Source: Lautropia sp. SCN 69-89 (GTDB taxonomy: Bacteria; Pseudomonadota; Gammaproteobacteria; Burkholderiales; Burkholderiaceae_E). From it: a stretch of 56,881 nt of DNA. The stretch is from NCBI GenBank assembly GCA_001724855.1, contig MEED01000036.1, forward strand, positions 1 through 56,881, read 5' to 3'. A model generated the notes under the pieces. That model was not told the origin of the DNA. It saw only the letters and a list, made by a program, of their open reading frames with translations, and searched no databases. The translations under genes were made by a program, and so were the position numbers. This document shows, piece by piece, positions 27,070 through 36,397 of the stretch (position 1 is the first letter of the stretch; every line of letters starts with the position of its first letter).

Positions 27070-30000
27070 ATGGTCGGCCTGGCCGGCTTCGGTGACGCGG
27101 GCTGGGCGATGGAGCAGGTGATGAACCTGTGGCTCGCCGAAGAGCGCGCGGCCACACCGGCCCTGCACGAACTGGTCGGGCTGGCCTGCGAACGTTTCCA
27201 GGGCTGGGTCGGGTTGCTCCAGGGCGGCACGTCGTTCCGGCTCGACCCACAACCGATGATCGATGCGGCGGCCGCGTTGCGCGAAAACCGGCCGCATGCG
27301 GACGCGTTTGCGGCGCTGGCCGCTCAGGTGGACGTTGGCGGCGCTGCGGCGGTCGACGAACCCATCGCGGTCGACGAACCCATCGCGGTCGACGAACCGA
27401 TCGAGGTCCACGAGGCCATTGCAGTCGACGAGGTCAGTCCGCTCGATGAGATCGTCGAGCTCACCGAAGTCGCCGAACCCGGCTGCGCCGTCGACACTCC
27501 CGACGCGCGCCCCGAGGTCGACGAAGTACGCGTCGGCGCGCGCACGATCAGTCGCGCGCTTTACGACATCTTCCTGTCGGAGGCCGACGACCTGATCGCG
27601 GCGCTTGGGGCCGACACCGCGCACTGGGCCGACGAGCCGGCGCGCGCGGCAAGCGAGGCGGCGCAGCGCGCGATGCACTCGCTGAAGGGCAGTGCCGCGC
27701 TGGTCGAACTGCACGACGTGCAGGCGCTCGCCGAACAGCTGGAAACCTTCCTGTTGCGGCAGCGCGCGGCGGGCCGCATGTTGAGCGCCGAGGACTTGTC
27801 CGACTACGCGACAGCGATCGAGCGGCTGCAGGCGATGCTGCATCGCTTCGCGGCGGGCAGCGCGCCGACCGACGAGTCCGCCGCGCTCGCGCTCGCGCAT
27901 GCGCTGGCCAGCCGCTGGGATCCGCGCAACGAGCCGCAGGCGCAGGCCGAGCCGCTCGCTGCGGAAGCGCCGCCGGAGAGCGAACTCGACGAAGAACTGC
28001 TGCCGATCTTCATCGAGGAGGCCACCGATTACCTGCCGAAGATCGGCGAGAACCTGCGCCGCTGGCAGGCGGCACCGGCCGACCGCTCGGTGCAGCAATT
28101 GCTGATGCGCCACCTGCACACCATCAAGGGCAGTGCACGGATGGCCGGGGCCATGGCGCTCGGCCAGTTGGTGCACGAGATGGAGACGCGCATCGAAGCG
28201 GCCAGCGTACTCACCGTGGTGCCGGGGTCGCTGATCGAGGAACTGATCACCGATTGCGACAACGTGGTGGCAATGTTCGAGGCCATCCGCGATCCGGCTG
28301 CGCGCCAGCCGGCGCGGGCTGCGGGTGCCGTCGTGGGTCCGGCGCCGGATGCCGGGGCCGGCAGCGCCTCGCAAGCCGGCATGCCGGCCGCAACGCCTCC
28401 CGTTGCAGCCGTGCCGATCGCCGCTGCCGCGTCCGCCGATGCCGACAGTGTCGCGCCTGCCGCCACAGGTCGGGTCTCGCCCATTGCCGTAGCCGCCTCG
28501 TCTGCGGCGGCTGCGCCGACTCCGGCCGCCGCCTCGCTGGTGCGCGTTCGCTCCGACCTGCTCGAGCGGGTGGTCAACGAATCGGGCGAGGTGTCGATCG
28601 CGCGCTCGCGGGTGGACAACGAACTGGGACAGCTGCGCCAGTCGCTGCAGGACCTGACCGAGAACGTCGGCCGGCTGCGCTCGCAACTGCGCGAGATCGA
28701 GATCCAGGCCGAGTCGCAGATCCAGGCACGCATCGCGCTGCAGCGCGAAACCAGCGCGGACTTCGATCCGCTGGAGTTCGACCGCTACACGCGCTTCCAG
28801 GAACTGACGCGGATGCTCGCCGAGTCGGTCAACGACGTGGCCACCGTGCAGCACAACGCGATGCGCAGCCTCGATTCGGCCGCGAAGGACATGGTGCGCC
28901 AGTCGCAGGTGCTGCGCGAGCTGCAGCAGAACCTGATGCGCATGCGGATGGTGCAGTTCGGCTCGATCGGCGATCGCCTGTATCGCGTGGCGCGCCAGGC
29001 GGCCAAGGAACTGGGCAAGCGTGTGGCGCTGGACATCCGTGGCGCTTCGGTCGAGATCGATCGTGGCGTGCTGGAGCGGATGGCCGGTCCGGTCGAGCAC
29101 GTGTTGCGCAACGCGGTCGCCCACGGCATCGAGTTCCCGGCGCAGCGCGAAGCGGCGGGCAAGCCCGAGACCGGCGAGATCCGGCTCGAGGTGCGCCAGG
29201 AAGGCAACGAGGTCGTGCTGACGCTCGCCGACGACGGCGGCGGGCTCGACCATGCGAAGATCCTCGCCCGCGCGCGAAGTCTCGGACTGGTCGAGGCCGA
29301 CGCGCAGCCCGGCGAGCGCGAGCTGGCCGAGATGATCTTCATGCCCGGCTTCTCGACCGCGAGCGAAGTCACCGAGCTGGCCGGCCGCGGCGTCGGCACC
29401 GACGTGGTGCGCGCCGAGGTGCTGTCGCTGGGCGGGCGCATCGAGGTCGAGTCGACGCGCGGCGTGGGCACGCGCTTCACCGTGCACCTGCCGCTCACGC
29501 TGGCGATCGCGCAGGTTGTGCTGGTGGGCGCGGGCGCCGCGCACTACGCGATCCCGTCGTCCAGTGTCGAACAGGTGCTGCAACTCAAGCCGCAGGCGCT
29601 GGCGGCGGCCTACCGCGACGGCTCGATCGAATGGCAGGGCACGCGCCTGCCGATGCACTACCTCGGCACGCTGGTGGACGTGGCAGACACGCGGCCGATC
29701 GCGCAGCACCTGTCGCCGGTGGTGATCGTCCGCTCGGCCAGCCTGCGCCTGGCGATCCACGTCGACACGGTCAGCCGCAACCAGGAGGTCGTGGTCAAGA
29801 ACGTCGGGCCGCAGGTGGCGCGCGTGCCCGGCGTGGGCGGCGCGACCGTGCTCGGCAACGGCGAGATCGTGCTGATCCTCAACCCGGCGCGGCTGGCGCA
29901 GGCGGTGCTCGGCGACCTCTGGCTCGAGCGCGCCGCGCCGGGCCTGCAGCGCGCGCCGCTGGCCGAGGCGCCGCCAACAGTGATGGTGGTCGACGATTCG

Positions 30001-30357
30001 GTGACCGTGCGCAAGGCGACACAGCGCCTGCTGGCGCGCGAGGGCTACGACGTGATGCTCGCCAAGGACGGCGTGGACGCGCTGCGCCAGCTGGCCGAGC
30101 GCCAGCCCGACGTGATGCTGGTCGACATCGAGATGCCCAGGATGGATGGCTTCGACCTGACGCGGCACGTGCGCGCCGACGAGCGCCTGCGCGACTTGCC
30201 GATCGTGATGATCACGTCGCGCACCGCTGACAAGCACCGCAACCACGCGCTCTCGCTCGGCGTCGACGCCTACCTGGGCAAACCGTATCGCGACGACGAG
30301 CTGCTCGGCCAGGTGGCGAGGTTCAGCGCGTCGCGGCGCCGTCGCTCGGGCGCCTGA
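27070..30357 (+). CDS. pilL: PilL/ChpA-type hybrid chemotaxis histidine kinase, C-terminal part
   Basis: This open segment (1095 residues from its first ATG; coding resumes about 30 bases earlier) contains the working domains of the Pil-Chp kinase. There are Hpt domains with FHTLKGSSRM (just upstream of the ATG), MHSLKGSAALVEL (H203) and LHTIKGSARMAG (H350). Then come a VRSDLLERVVNESGE dimerisation helix, a GHKL ATPase (NAVAHGIEFP, DDGGGLDHAKIL, GRGVGTDVV), a CheW-like domain and a receiver (VMVVDDSVTVRK, acceptor in VMLVDIEMPRMDG, YLGKPYRDDEL). A VDEPIA repeat lies at about residues 95-124. Its 3' end overlaps the convergent photolyase gene by 35 bases. Without repair of the frameshifts this part has no start signal of its own. 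Confidence 0.85.
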   Translation: MVGLAGFGDAGWAMEQVMNLWLAEERAATPALHELVGLACERFQGWVGLLQGGTSFRLDPQPMIDAAAALRENRPHADAFAALAAQVDVGGAAAVDEPIAVDEPIAVDEPIEVHEAIAVDEVSPLDEIVELTEVAEPGCAVDTPDARPEVDEVRVGARTISRALYDIFLSEADDLIAALGADTAHWADEPARAASEAAQRAMHSLKGSAALVELHDVQALAEQLETFLLRQRAAGRMLSAEDLSDYATAIERLQAMLHRFAAGSAPTDESAALALAHALASRWDPRNEPQAQAEPLAAEAPPESELDEELLPIFIEEATDYLPKIGENLRRWQAAPADRSVQQLLMRHLHTIKGSARMAGAMALGQLVHEMETRIEAASVLTVVPGSLIEELITDCDNVVAMFEAIRDPAARQPARAAGAVVGPAPDAGAGSASQAGMPAATPPVAAVPIAAAASADADSVAPAATGRVSPIAVAASSAAAAPTPAAASLVRVRSDLLERVVNESGEVSIARSRVDNELGQLRQSLQDLTENVGRLRSQLREIEIQAESQIQARIALQRETSADFDPLEFDRYTRFQELTRMLAESVNDVATVQHNAMRSLDSAAKDMVRQSQVLRELQQNLMRMRMVQFGSIGDRLYRVARQAAKELGKRVALDIRGASVEIDRGVLERMAGPVEHVLRNAVAHGIEFPAQREAAGKPETGEIRLEVRQEGNEVVLTLADDGGGLDHAKILARARSLGLVEADAQPGERELAEMIFMPGFSTASEVTELAGRGVGTDVVRAEVLSLGGRIEVESTRGVGTRFTVHLPLTLAIAQVVLVGAGAAHYAIPSSSVEQVLQLKPQALAAAYRDGSIEWQGTRLPMHYLGTLVDVADTRPIAQHLSPVVIVRSASLRLAIHVDTVSRNQEVVVKNVGPQVARVPGVGGATVLGNGEIVLILNPARLAQAVLGDLWLERAAPGLQRAPLAEAPPTVMVVDDSVTVRKATQRLLAREGYDVMLAKDGVDALRQLAERQPDVMLVDIEMPRMDGFDLTRHVRADERLRDLPIVMITSRTADKHRNHALSLGVDAYLGKPYRDDELLGQVARFSASRRRRSGA
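27352..27441 (+). repeat. 18-bp tandem repeat encoding VDEPIA units inside pilL
   Basis: Five consecutive 18-base units start at 27352. The first two are identical (GTCGACGAACCCATCGCG) and the next three increasingly diverged, giving VDEPIA-VDEPIA-VDEPIE-VHEAIA-VDEVSP. They form an acidic linker between Hpt domains. Confidence 0.8.
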
Positions 30358-31798
30358 CGACCGCGTAGCGCGCCAGCGTGGCCTGGCGCGCGGCCTCGTG
30401 CTCGACGATCGGCCGGGGGTAGTGCACGCCGGGCGTGATGCCCGCCTGCGCCAGCACCTCGGGCGCAGCGAGCCACGGTGCGTGGATCGCGCGATCGGGC
30501 AGCATGGCGAGCTGCGGCAGGTAGTGCCGGATGAAGCGGCCCTGCGGATCGAACCTGCGCGACTGGGTCACCGGATTGAAGACGCGGAACCAGGGCTGCG
30601 CGTCGCAGCCGCTGGAAGCAGCCCATTGCCAGTTGCCGTTGTTCGCGGCAAGGTCGTAGTCGACCAGCTTGCGCGCGAAATGGCGCTCGCCGCGGCGCCA
30701 GTCGATGCCGAGATCCTTGACCAGGAACGACGCGGCTACCATGCGTAGCCGGTTGTGCATGTAGCCGGTGCGCTCGAGCTGCCTCATCGCGGCGTCGACC
30801 AGCGGGTAGCCGGTGCGGCCATCGCACCAGGCCGCGAACAGCGCATCGTCTTCCACCCAGCGGATGCGGTCGTACTCGGGGCGAAACGCTTCGTCGACCA
30901 CGCGCGGGTGGTGATGCAGGATCTGGAAGAAGAAGTCGCGCCAGATCAGTTCCGACAGCCAGGCGGCGGCGCCTTGGGCGGCTTCCGGGTCGGCCTGTTG
31001 CGCCTGCCACGCGAAGCGCGCCAGCGTGCGGATCGAGACCGTGCCGAAGCGCAGGTGCACCGACAGGTACGAGGGGCCGCGAAGCGCCGGGTAATCGCGA
31101 GTCTCCTGATATCGGCCGATCCGGGTCGCGAAGTCGTCGAACGCGGCGCGCGCGCCGCTCATCCCGGGCGCGATGCCCAGTTCGCGCAGGTCGGTCGGCT
31201 CGAATCCCAGCTCGGCCAGGCCGGGCACCGGCGGCGCATCGCGTCCGTCGGCGAGGCGCCCGCACGGCTCGACCTCGTGGGGGGCGAGGTCCTGCACGGT
31301 GAGCTTTTTCAGCCAGGCATTGCGGTACGGCGTGAACACCGTGAAGGGGCGGCCCTCGCGGGTGAGCAGTTCGTCGCGTTCGAAGATCGCCTGGTCCTTG
31401 AAGGTGAGCAGGTGTCGCCCGTCGCGCGCCAGCGCGCGGTGCACCGCCGCGTCGCGCTCGCGCGCCGCAGGTTCGTAGTCGTGGTTCGCGAACACCGCCT
31501 GCGCACCGAGGCGCTCGGCGAGCGCCGGAATCGCTTCGCGGGCTTTCGCGTGGTGAACGTGCAGGGCGGCGCCGAGCCGCCGCAGCGCGGCGTCGAGTTC
31601 GGTCACCGACGCATGGATGAAGTCGACGCGCCGGTCGCGACGATCCGGCAGCACGTCGAGGATCTCGCGGTCGAACACGAATACGCCATGCACGCGCCGG
31701 GCCGACCGCAGGGCCTGGTGCAAGGCGGCGTGGTCGTCGATGCGCAGGTCGCGCCGGAACCAGACCAGGACGGAATCGAAAGCGGGGCTGGAACTCAT
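30323..31798 (-). CDS. phrB: Deoxyribodipyrimidine photolyase (class I CPD photolyase)
   Basis: A 491-residue flavoprotein that repairs cyclobutane pyrimidine dimers with blue light. The N-terminal antenna-binding domain begins [24 protein letters not shown]. The C-terminal FAD domain contains [54 protein letters not shown] and the signature [26 protein letters not shown]. It is divergent from yqgE and overlaps the 3' end of pilL by 35 bases tail to tail. Confidence 0.94.
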   Translation of the reverse strand: MSSSPAFDSVLVWFRRDLRIDDHAALHQALRSARRVHGVFVFDREILDVLPDRRDRRVDFIHASVTELDAALRRLGAALHVHHAKAREAIPALAERLGAQAVFANHDYEPAARERDAAVHRALARDGRHLLTFKDQAIFERDELLTREGRPFTVFTPYRNAWLKKLTVQDLAPHEVEPCGRLADGRDAPPVPGLAELGFEPTDLRELGIAPGMSGARAAFDDFATRIGRYQETRDYPALRGPSYLSVHLRFGTVSIRTLARFAWQAQQADPEAAQGAAAWLSELIWRDFFFQILHHHPRVVDEAFRPEYDRIRWVEDDALFAAWCDGRTGYPLVDAAMRQLERTGYMHNRLRMVAASFLVKDLGIDWRRGERHFARKLVDYDLAANNGNWQWAASSGCDAQPWFRVFNPVTQSRRFDPQGRFIRHYLPQLAMLPDRAIHAPWLAAPEVLAQAGITPGVHYPRPIVEHEAARQATLARYAVVRRPSDGAATR

Positions 31799-31839
31799 CG
31801 CCTGTGCGGCTCGGCGGCGGAAGGCGGCGGAGGGCCGGA

Positions 31840-31868
31840 TTGTGCCCGCCGGATCGCCCCTTTACAAT
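31840..31868 (+). promoter_or_regulatory. Promoter of the yqgE-ruvX-pyr operon
   Basis: TTGTGC (31840-31845), a 17-base spacer and TACAAT (31863-31868) form a good sigma-70 promoter. The -10 box ends 6 bases before the yqgE ATG at 31875, so the message would start on or next to the start codon (leaderless). Confidence 0.6.
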
Positions 31869-31874
31869 CGATGC

Positions 31875-32444
31875 ATGGCCGAGCAGCCTGTGATCGACCT
31901 CACCAACCAGTTCCTGATCGCCATGCCCGACATGGCCGATCCGAACTTCGGCGGCACGGTCGTGTTCATCGCCGAGCACAGCCCGAAGGGCGCGTTGGGG
32001 CTGGTCATCAACCGGCCGATGGAAATCGACCTCGCCACGCTGTTCGAGCGCATCGACCTCAAGCTCGAGATCGCGCCGCTCGCCAGTTCGCCGGTGTTCT
32101 TCGGCGGGCCGGTGCAGATGGATCGCGGCTTCGTGCTGCACGAGCCGGCCGGCGACTGGAATTCCACCGTCACGGTCGGCAACGAAATCGGCCTCACGTC
32201 CTCGAAAGACGTGCTCGAGGCGGTGGCCAGCGGCAGCGGCCCGCGGCGCATGCTGGTCACGCTGGGTTACGCCGGCTGGGGGCCGGGCCAGCTCGAGGAA
32301 GAAATCTCGCGCAATGCCTGGCTCACGGTGCCGGCCAGCACCGAGCTCATCTTCGACACGCCGGTCGAGCAGCGCTTCGCAGCCGCGTTCCGGCTGCTGG
32401 GCATCGACCCGGCTTTCCTGGCCAGCTCGGCCGGGCACGCCTGA
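31875..32444 (+). CDS. YqgE/AlgH family protein
   Basis: A 189-residue cytoplasmic protein of the UPF0301 (YqgE/AlgH) family: [42 protein letters not shown], then [16 protein letters not shown] and a C-terminal [15 protein letters not shown]. Its molecular function is unknown; AlgH was named for an effect on alginate production in Pseudomonas. It is the first gene of the operon with ruvX, whose GTG follows its stop directly. An ATG at 31871 is out of frame. Confidence 0.93.
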   Translation: MAEQPVIDLTNQFLIAMPDMADPNFGGTVVFIAEHSPKGALGLVINRPMEIDLATLFERIDLKLEIAPLASSPVFFGGPVQMDRGFVLHEPAGDWNSTVTVGNEIGLTSSKDVLEAVASGSGPRRMLVTLGYAGWGPGQLEEEISRNAWLTVPASTELIFDTPVEQRFAAAFRLLGIDPAFLASSAGHA

Positions 32445-32882
32445 GTGGCGGAGACGCTGCTGGGTTTCGATTTCGGCACCCGCCGCATCGGAGTTTCAGT
32501 CGGCAATACGCTGACCGGCTCGGCGCGCCCCTTGTGCATCGTGGCCTCCGAACCGGTGGCCGACCGCTGGGCGGCGATCGCGGCCCTCGTCGCCGAATGG
32601 CAACCGCAGCGGCTGGTGGTCGGCCGGCCGCGCCATCCCGACGGCGCACCGTTGCCGGTCACCTCGCGTTGCGAGCGCTTCGCGCGCCAGCTGGAGGGGC
32701 GCTTCGAACTGCCGGTCGAACTGGTCGACGAGAACTTCTCCAGCGTCGAGGCGCGCGCCGAGCGGGCAGCGACGCCGCCGCAGGCCGGCGGCCCGGGCCG
32801 GGACAGGGTTCGCCATGCCGGCGAGCCGGTCGATGCCGAGGCCGCCGCGGTAATCCTGCGACAATACCTGTCCAGCCGTTGA
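32445..32882 (+). CDS. ruvX: Putative pre-16S rRNA nuclease / Holliday junction resolvase-like YqgF
   Basis: A 145-residue RNase H-fold protein with LLGFDFGTRRIGVSVGN at the N-terminus, LVVGRPRHPDGAP in the middle and a VDENFSSVEA stretch providing acidic catalytic residues. YqgF homologues process the 5' end of 16S rRNA. The start is GTG at 32445, immediately after the yqgE stop. pyrR follows 22 bases later. The yqgE-yqgF-pyrR-pyrB order is standard for beta-proteobacteria. Confidence 0.92.
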   Translation: MAETLLGFDFGTRRIGVSVGNTLTGSARPLCIVASEPVADRWAAIAALVAEWQPQRLVVGRPRHPDGAPLPVTSRCERFARQLEGRFELPVELVDENFSSVEARAERAATPPQAGGPGRDRVRHAGEPVDAEAAAVILRQYLSSR

Positions 32883-32904
32883 AGCGAATCGCCCCGCCCC
32901 CCCG

Positions 32905-33411
32905 ATGAACGCCGCCCCCGACGCCGAAGCGATCTACGCGAGCCTGCTCGCGGCGGTGCGCGAGGGCATCGCCGGGCGCGACGTGTCGCTGATCGGCATT
33001 CACAGCGGCGGAGCGTGGATCGCCGAGCGCCTGCACCGCGACCTGAAGATCGCCCGGCCGCTGGGCACGCTGTCCAGCGCGTTTCACCGCGACGACTACG
33101 GCAGGCGCGGCGGCCGGGTCGGGCTGCCCGCGGCGATGAAGGCCACCGAGCTGTCGTTCGACGTGAACGGTGCCGACATCGTGCTGGTCGACGACATCCT
33201 GTTCACCGGCCGCACCGTGCGCGCCGCGATGAACGAGCTGTTCGACTACGGCCGGCCGGCGCGCATCGAGCTGGCGGTGCTGCTCGACCGGGGCGGGCGC
33301 GAGCTGCCGATCGAGGCCCGCTACTGCGGCGCGACGCATCTGCTCGCCTCGCCGCGCAACTTCGCGCTGAAACGAACCGACGACGGCCGCTTCACGCTCC
33401 GCATCGAATGA
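32905..33411 (+). CDS. pyrR: PyrR-type bifunctional pyrimidine regulator/uracil phosphoribosyltransferase
   Basis: A 168-residue phosphoribosyltransferase-fold protein with the PRPP-binding motif [18 protein letters not shown] and [16 protein letters not shown] near the start. In Gram-positive bacteria PyrR binds pyr mRNA and attenuates it. Gram-negative homologues lie beside pyrB and probably have a regulatory or uracil-salvage role. No attenuator structure was recognised before pyrB, which begins only 4 bases after this gene stops. Confidence 0.92.
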   Translation: MNAAPDAEAIYASLLAAVREGIAGRDVSLIGIHSGGAWIAERLHRDLKIARPLGTLSSAFHRDDYGRRGGRVGLPAAMKATELSFDVNGADIVLVDDILFTGRTVRAAMNELFDYGRPARIELAVLLDRGGRELPIEARYCGATHLLASPRNFALKRTDDGRFTLRIE

Positions 33412-33415
33412 CGCC

Positions 33416-34384
33416 ATGCCGCTGCGCCATCCCCAGCTGAACGAGAACGGCCAGCTGCGGCACCTGCTCACGATCGAGGGGCTGCCGCGCGAGCTGATCC
33501 ATCACATCCTCGACACCGCCGCGACCTTCATCGGCGTGTCCGACCGCGACATCAAGAAGGTGCCGCTGCTGCGCGGCAAGTCGGTGTTCAACCTGTTCTT
33601 CGAGAGCTCGACGCGCACGCGCACCACTTTCGAGATCGCCGCCAAGCGGTTGTCGGCCGACGTGATCAACCTGAACATCGGCACCTCGTCCACCTCGAAG
33701 GGGGAGTCGCTGCTCGACACGATCGACAACCTGGTGGCGATGCATGCCGACATGTTCGTCGTGCGCCACGCCGAGAGCGGCGCGCCGTTCCTGATCGCGC
33801 AGCACATCGACCGCACGCGCGGCCGCGGCCACGTGCACGTGGTCAACGCGGGCGACGGCAGGCACGCGCACCCGACGCAGGGCCTGCTCGACATGTACAC
33901 GATCCGCCACTTCAAGGGCGACTTCACGAAGCTCACGGTGGCGATCGTCGGCGACGTGCTGCATTCGCGCGTGGCGCGCTCCGACATCCACGCGCTCACC
34001 ACGCTGGGCGTGCCCGAGGTGCGCGTCATCGGCCCGCGCACGCTGGTGCCCGGCGGGCTGTCGCAGATGGGCGTGCGCACCTTCACCGACATGCGCGAAG
34101 GGATGCGCGGCGTCGACGTCGTGATCATGCTCAGGCTGCAGAACGAGCGCATGCGCGGCGCGCTGCTGCCGTCGGCGCAGGAGTACTTCAAGCAATACGG
34201 CCTCACGCAGGGCAAGCTCGCGCTGGCCGCCCCCGACTGCATCGTGATGCACCCCGGACCGATGAACCGCGGCGTCGAGATCGATTCCGCAGTGGCCGAT
34301 GGTCCGCAGTCGGTGATCCTCGATCAGGTCACCTTCGGCATCGCGGTTCGCATGGCCGTGATGAGCATCCTCGCGCAATCCTGA
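33416..34384 (+). CDS. pyrB: Aspartate carbamoyltransferase catalytic subunit
   Basis: PyrB condenses carbamoyl phosphate and aspartate in pyrimidine synthesis. The 322-residue protein has the carbamoyl phosphate site [35 protein letters not shown] and [12 protein letters not shown]. The family here usually forms a dodecamer with an inactive dihydroorotase homologue, which is exactly what the next gene encodes (4-base gap). No pyrI regulatory chain is present. Confidence 0.96.
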   Translation: MPLRHPQLNENGQLRHLLTIEGLPRELIHHILDTAATFIGVSDRDIKKVPLLRGKSVFNLFFESSTRTRTTFEIAAKRLSADVINLNIGTSSTSKGESLLDTIDNLVAMHADMFVVRHAESGAPFLIAQHIDRTRGRGHVHVVNAGDGRHAHPTQGLLDMYTIRHFKGDFTKLTVAIVGDVLHSRVARSDIHALTTLGVPEVRVIGPRTLVPGGLSQMGVRTFTDMREGMRGVDVVIMLRLQNERMRGALLPSAQEYFKQYGLTQGKLALAAPDCIVMHPGPMNRGVEIDSAVADGPQSVILDQVTFGIAVRMAVMSILAQS

Positions 34385-34388
34385 ACGC

Positions 34389-35669
34389 ATGAGACTGTCC
34401 ATCCTCGACGGCCGCCTCGTCGATCCCGCCACGGCCACCGACCGGCGCGCCGACCTGCACGTCGCCGACGGGCGCATCGTCGCGATCGGCGCCCCGCCGC
34501 GAGGCTTTCGCGCCGACCGCACGCTCGATGCGGCCGGGCTGGTGGTGGCGCCGGGCCTCGTCGACCTGGCCGCGCGGCTGCGCGAGCCCGGCTTCGAATA
34601 CAAGGCGACGCTCGAGTCCGAGATGCGCGCCGCGCTCGCCGGAGGCGTCACCTCGCTGTCGTGCCCGCCCGATACCGACCCGCCGCTCGACGAGCCAGGG
34701 CTGGTCGAGATGCTCAAGCACCGCGCGCGCGGACCGGACCAGGCGCGTCTGTATCCGCTGGGCGCGCTCACCGTCGGGCTCGCCGGCGAGGTGATCACCG
34801 AGATGGCCGAACTGGCCGAGGCCGGCTGCGTCGGCTTCTCGCAGGCCGGCGCGCCGATCCTCGACACGCAGGTGCTGCTGCGCGCGATGCTCTACGCCAA
34901 CACCTACGGCTTCACCGTCTGGGCGCGTCCCCAGGACCACCACCTTTCGCGCGGCGGTGTCGCGCACAGCGGGCCGGTCGCCGCGCGAATGGGGCTGGCC
35001 GGCATCCCGGTGGCCGCCGAAACGATCGCGCTGCACACGCTGCTCGACCTGGTGCGCGAAACCGGTTGCCGCGTGCACCTGTGCCGGATGTCTTCGGCGG
35101 CGGGCCTCGAGCTGGTGCGCGCGGCCAAGGCCGAGGGATTGCCGGTGAGCGCCGACGTCGCGGTGCACCACCTGCACCTGATCGACGTCGATATCGGCTA
35201 CTTCGACAGCCAGTACCGGGTCGACCCGCCGTTTCGCTCGCAGCGCGACCGCGACGCGATTCGCGCCGCGCTCGCCGACGGCACGATCGATGCGATCTGC
35301 TCGGATCACACGCCGGTGGACGACGATGCGAAGCAGTTGCCGTTCGCCGAGGCGGAACCCGGCGTCACCGGGCTCGAACTGCTGCTGCCGCTCACGCTGA
35401 AGTGGGCGAGCGAGACGCGCACCGGCCTGCTCGCGGCGCTGGCGAAGGTCACCGCCGGGGCGAGCGCGGTGCTCGGCCTGGGCGAGATGGCGGGCACGTT
35501 GCGCGAGGGCGCGCCTGCCGATCTGTGCCTGTTCGACCCGGAAGAAGCCTGGACCGTGACCCGCGAAGGGCTTGCGAGCCAGGGCCGGCACACGCCGTAC
35601 CTCGGCATGGAAGTCGTCGGCCGGGTCCGGGTCACGGTCGTCGACGGGCGCGTCGTCTTCGAGCGTTAA
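34389..35669 (+). CDS. pyrX: Dihydroorotase-like protein PyrX (probably inactive)
   Basis: A 426-residue amidohydrolase-fold protein. Active dihydroorotases carry a metal-binding HxH in a DxHxHLREPG segment; here it reads LVDLAARLREPGFEYK, so both histidines are gone. The carboxylated lysine region and several histidines are likewise replaced, although SDHTPVDDDAK near residue 308 remains. Such PyrX (PyrC') proteins are known as structural partners that stabilise PyrB in Pseudomonas-type complexes. Activity loss is inferred from the sequence. A functional pyrC should exist elsewhere. Confidence 0.88.
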   Translation: MRLSILDGRLVDPATATDRRADLHVADGRIVAIGAPPRGFRADRTLDAAGLVVAPGLVDLAARLREPGFEYKATLESEMRAALAGGVTSLSCPPDTDPPLDEPGLVEMLKHRARGPDQARLYPLGALTVGLAGEVITEMAELAEAGCVGFSQAGAPILDTQVLLRAMLYANTYGFTVWARPQDHHLSRGGVAHSGPVAARMGLAGIPVAAETIALHTLLDLVRETGCRVHLCRMSSAAGLELVRAAKAEGLPVSADVAVHHLHLIDVDIGYFDSQYRVDPPFRSQRDRDAIRAALADGTIDAICSDHTPVDDDAKQLPFAEAEPGVTGLELLLPLTLKWASETRTGLLAALAKVTAGASAVLGLGEMAGTLREGAPADLCLFDPEEAWTVTREGLASQGRHTPYLGMEVVGRVRVTVVDGRVVFER

Positions 35670-35813
35670 GCTTCGGCATTTCCGGCCGCCGTCCGGGACG
35701 AGGCGGCGACCGATAGGCCATCCGGTCGATTGACCCGACGCGCGTGCAGCGACTAGACTTCGTTACATGAAACACATGAATCGACCAGGCACCGGCCCTC
35801 GGGATTGGCTGCC

Positions 35814-36023
35814 ATGAGCAACGTTGCCGAGCGGGTCCGCCGCCATCGTGAGGAACTGCGCGCAGCCGGCTTGCGCCCGATCCAGATCTGGGTGCCCGAT
35901 GCGCGGCGCCCGGGTTTCGCGGACGAGTGTCGCCGCCAGTCGGCGTTGCTGCGCGAAGATCCGCACGAAGCGGCCACGCTCGAATGGCTCGACGCGGCGG
36001 CCGATCGCACCGGCTGGAGATGA
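35814..36023 (+). CDS. MazE-like antitoxin (DUF3018 family)
   Basis: A 69-residue protein with the pattern VAERVRRHREELRAAGLRPIQIWVPDARRPGFADECRRQ, characteristic of DUF3018 antitoxins that partner MazF toxins. The ATG at 35814 is used; an in-frame TTG at 35805 is the alternative. Its stop overlaps the toxin ATG by 4 bases (ATGA), so translation is coupled. Upstream, ACATGAA occurs twice in close succession around 35765-35780 and could be an operator half-site pair, though this is weak. Confidence 0.88.
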   Translation: MSNVAERVRRHREELRAAGLRPIQIWVPDARRPGFADECRRQSALLREDPHEAATLEWLDAAADRTGWR

Positions 36024-36343
36024 GGCGCGGCGACGTGGTCACGGTCGCGCTGTCGGGCGACTACGGCAAGCCGCGGCCCGCGCTGGTCATCCAGTCGGAC
36101 CTCTTCGCCGAGCATCCGTCGGTGACGATCCTGCCGATCACCGGCGAGTTGCGCGATGCGCCGCTGTTCCGCATCGCGCTGCCGGCCGACGAATCGACTG
36201 GATTGCGGCATCCGTCGCAGGTCATGGTCGACAAGGCGCAGACAATTCCCCGTGCGAAGCTGGGGCAGCAGATCGGCAGGGTGGACGACACGCGGATGCT
36301 CGCGGTCACCCGCGCACTGGCGCTGTTCCTGGGCTTCGCATGA
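36020..36343 (+). CDS. mazF: MazF/PemK-family endoribonuclease toxin
   Basis: A 107-residue toxin with the family start RRGDVVTVALSGDYGKPRPALVIQSD, the strand TILPITGELRDAP and DKAQTIPRAKLGQQIG near the C-terminus. MazF toxins cleave single-stranded RNA at short motifs. The arginine in the first strand and the proline-lined RPALVIQ loop are present, so it looks intact. It forms a tight operon with the upstream antitoxin. Confidence 0.9.
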   Translation: MRRGDVVTVALSGDYGKPRPALVIQSDLFAEHPSVTILPITGELRDAPLFRIALPADESTGLRHPSQVMVDKAQTIPRAKLGQQIGRVDDTRMLAVTRALALFLGFA

Positions 36344-36397
36344 TCCCCGGTCTCCGCGGCCCCGTCTGTTAACCTCCCCCATTTCCGAAGAAGTCCA

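Noticed and set aside
27352-27441. CRISPR-like repeat array
   Set aside because: Units are only 18 bases, without spacers and in frame within pilL; likewise the hexamers at 54590 are simple tandem repeats.
26842-30246. Minus-strand open frame of about 1130 codons opposite pilL
   Set aside because: It mirrors the pilL codon periodicity, has low-complexity composition and no family motifs, whereas the plus strand has clear kinase domains.
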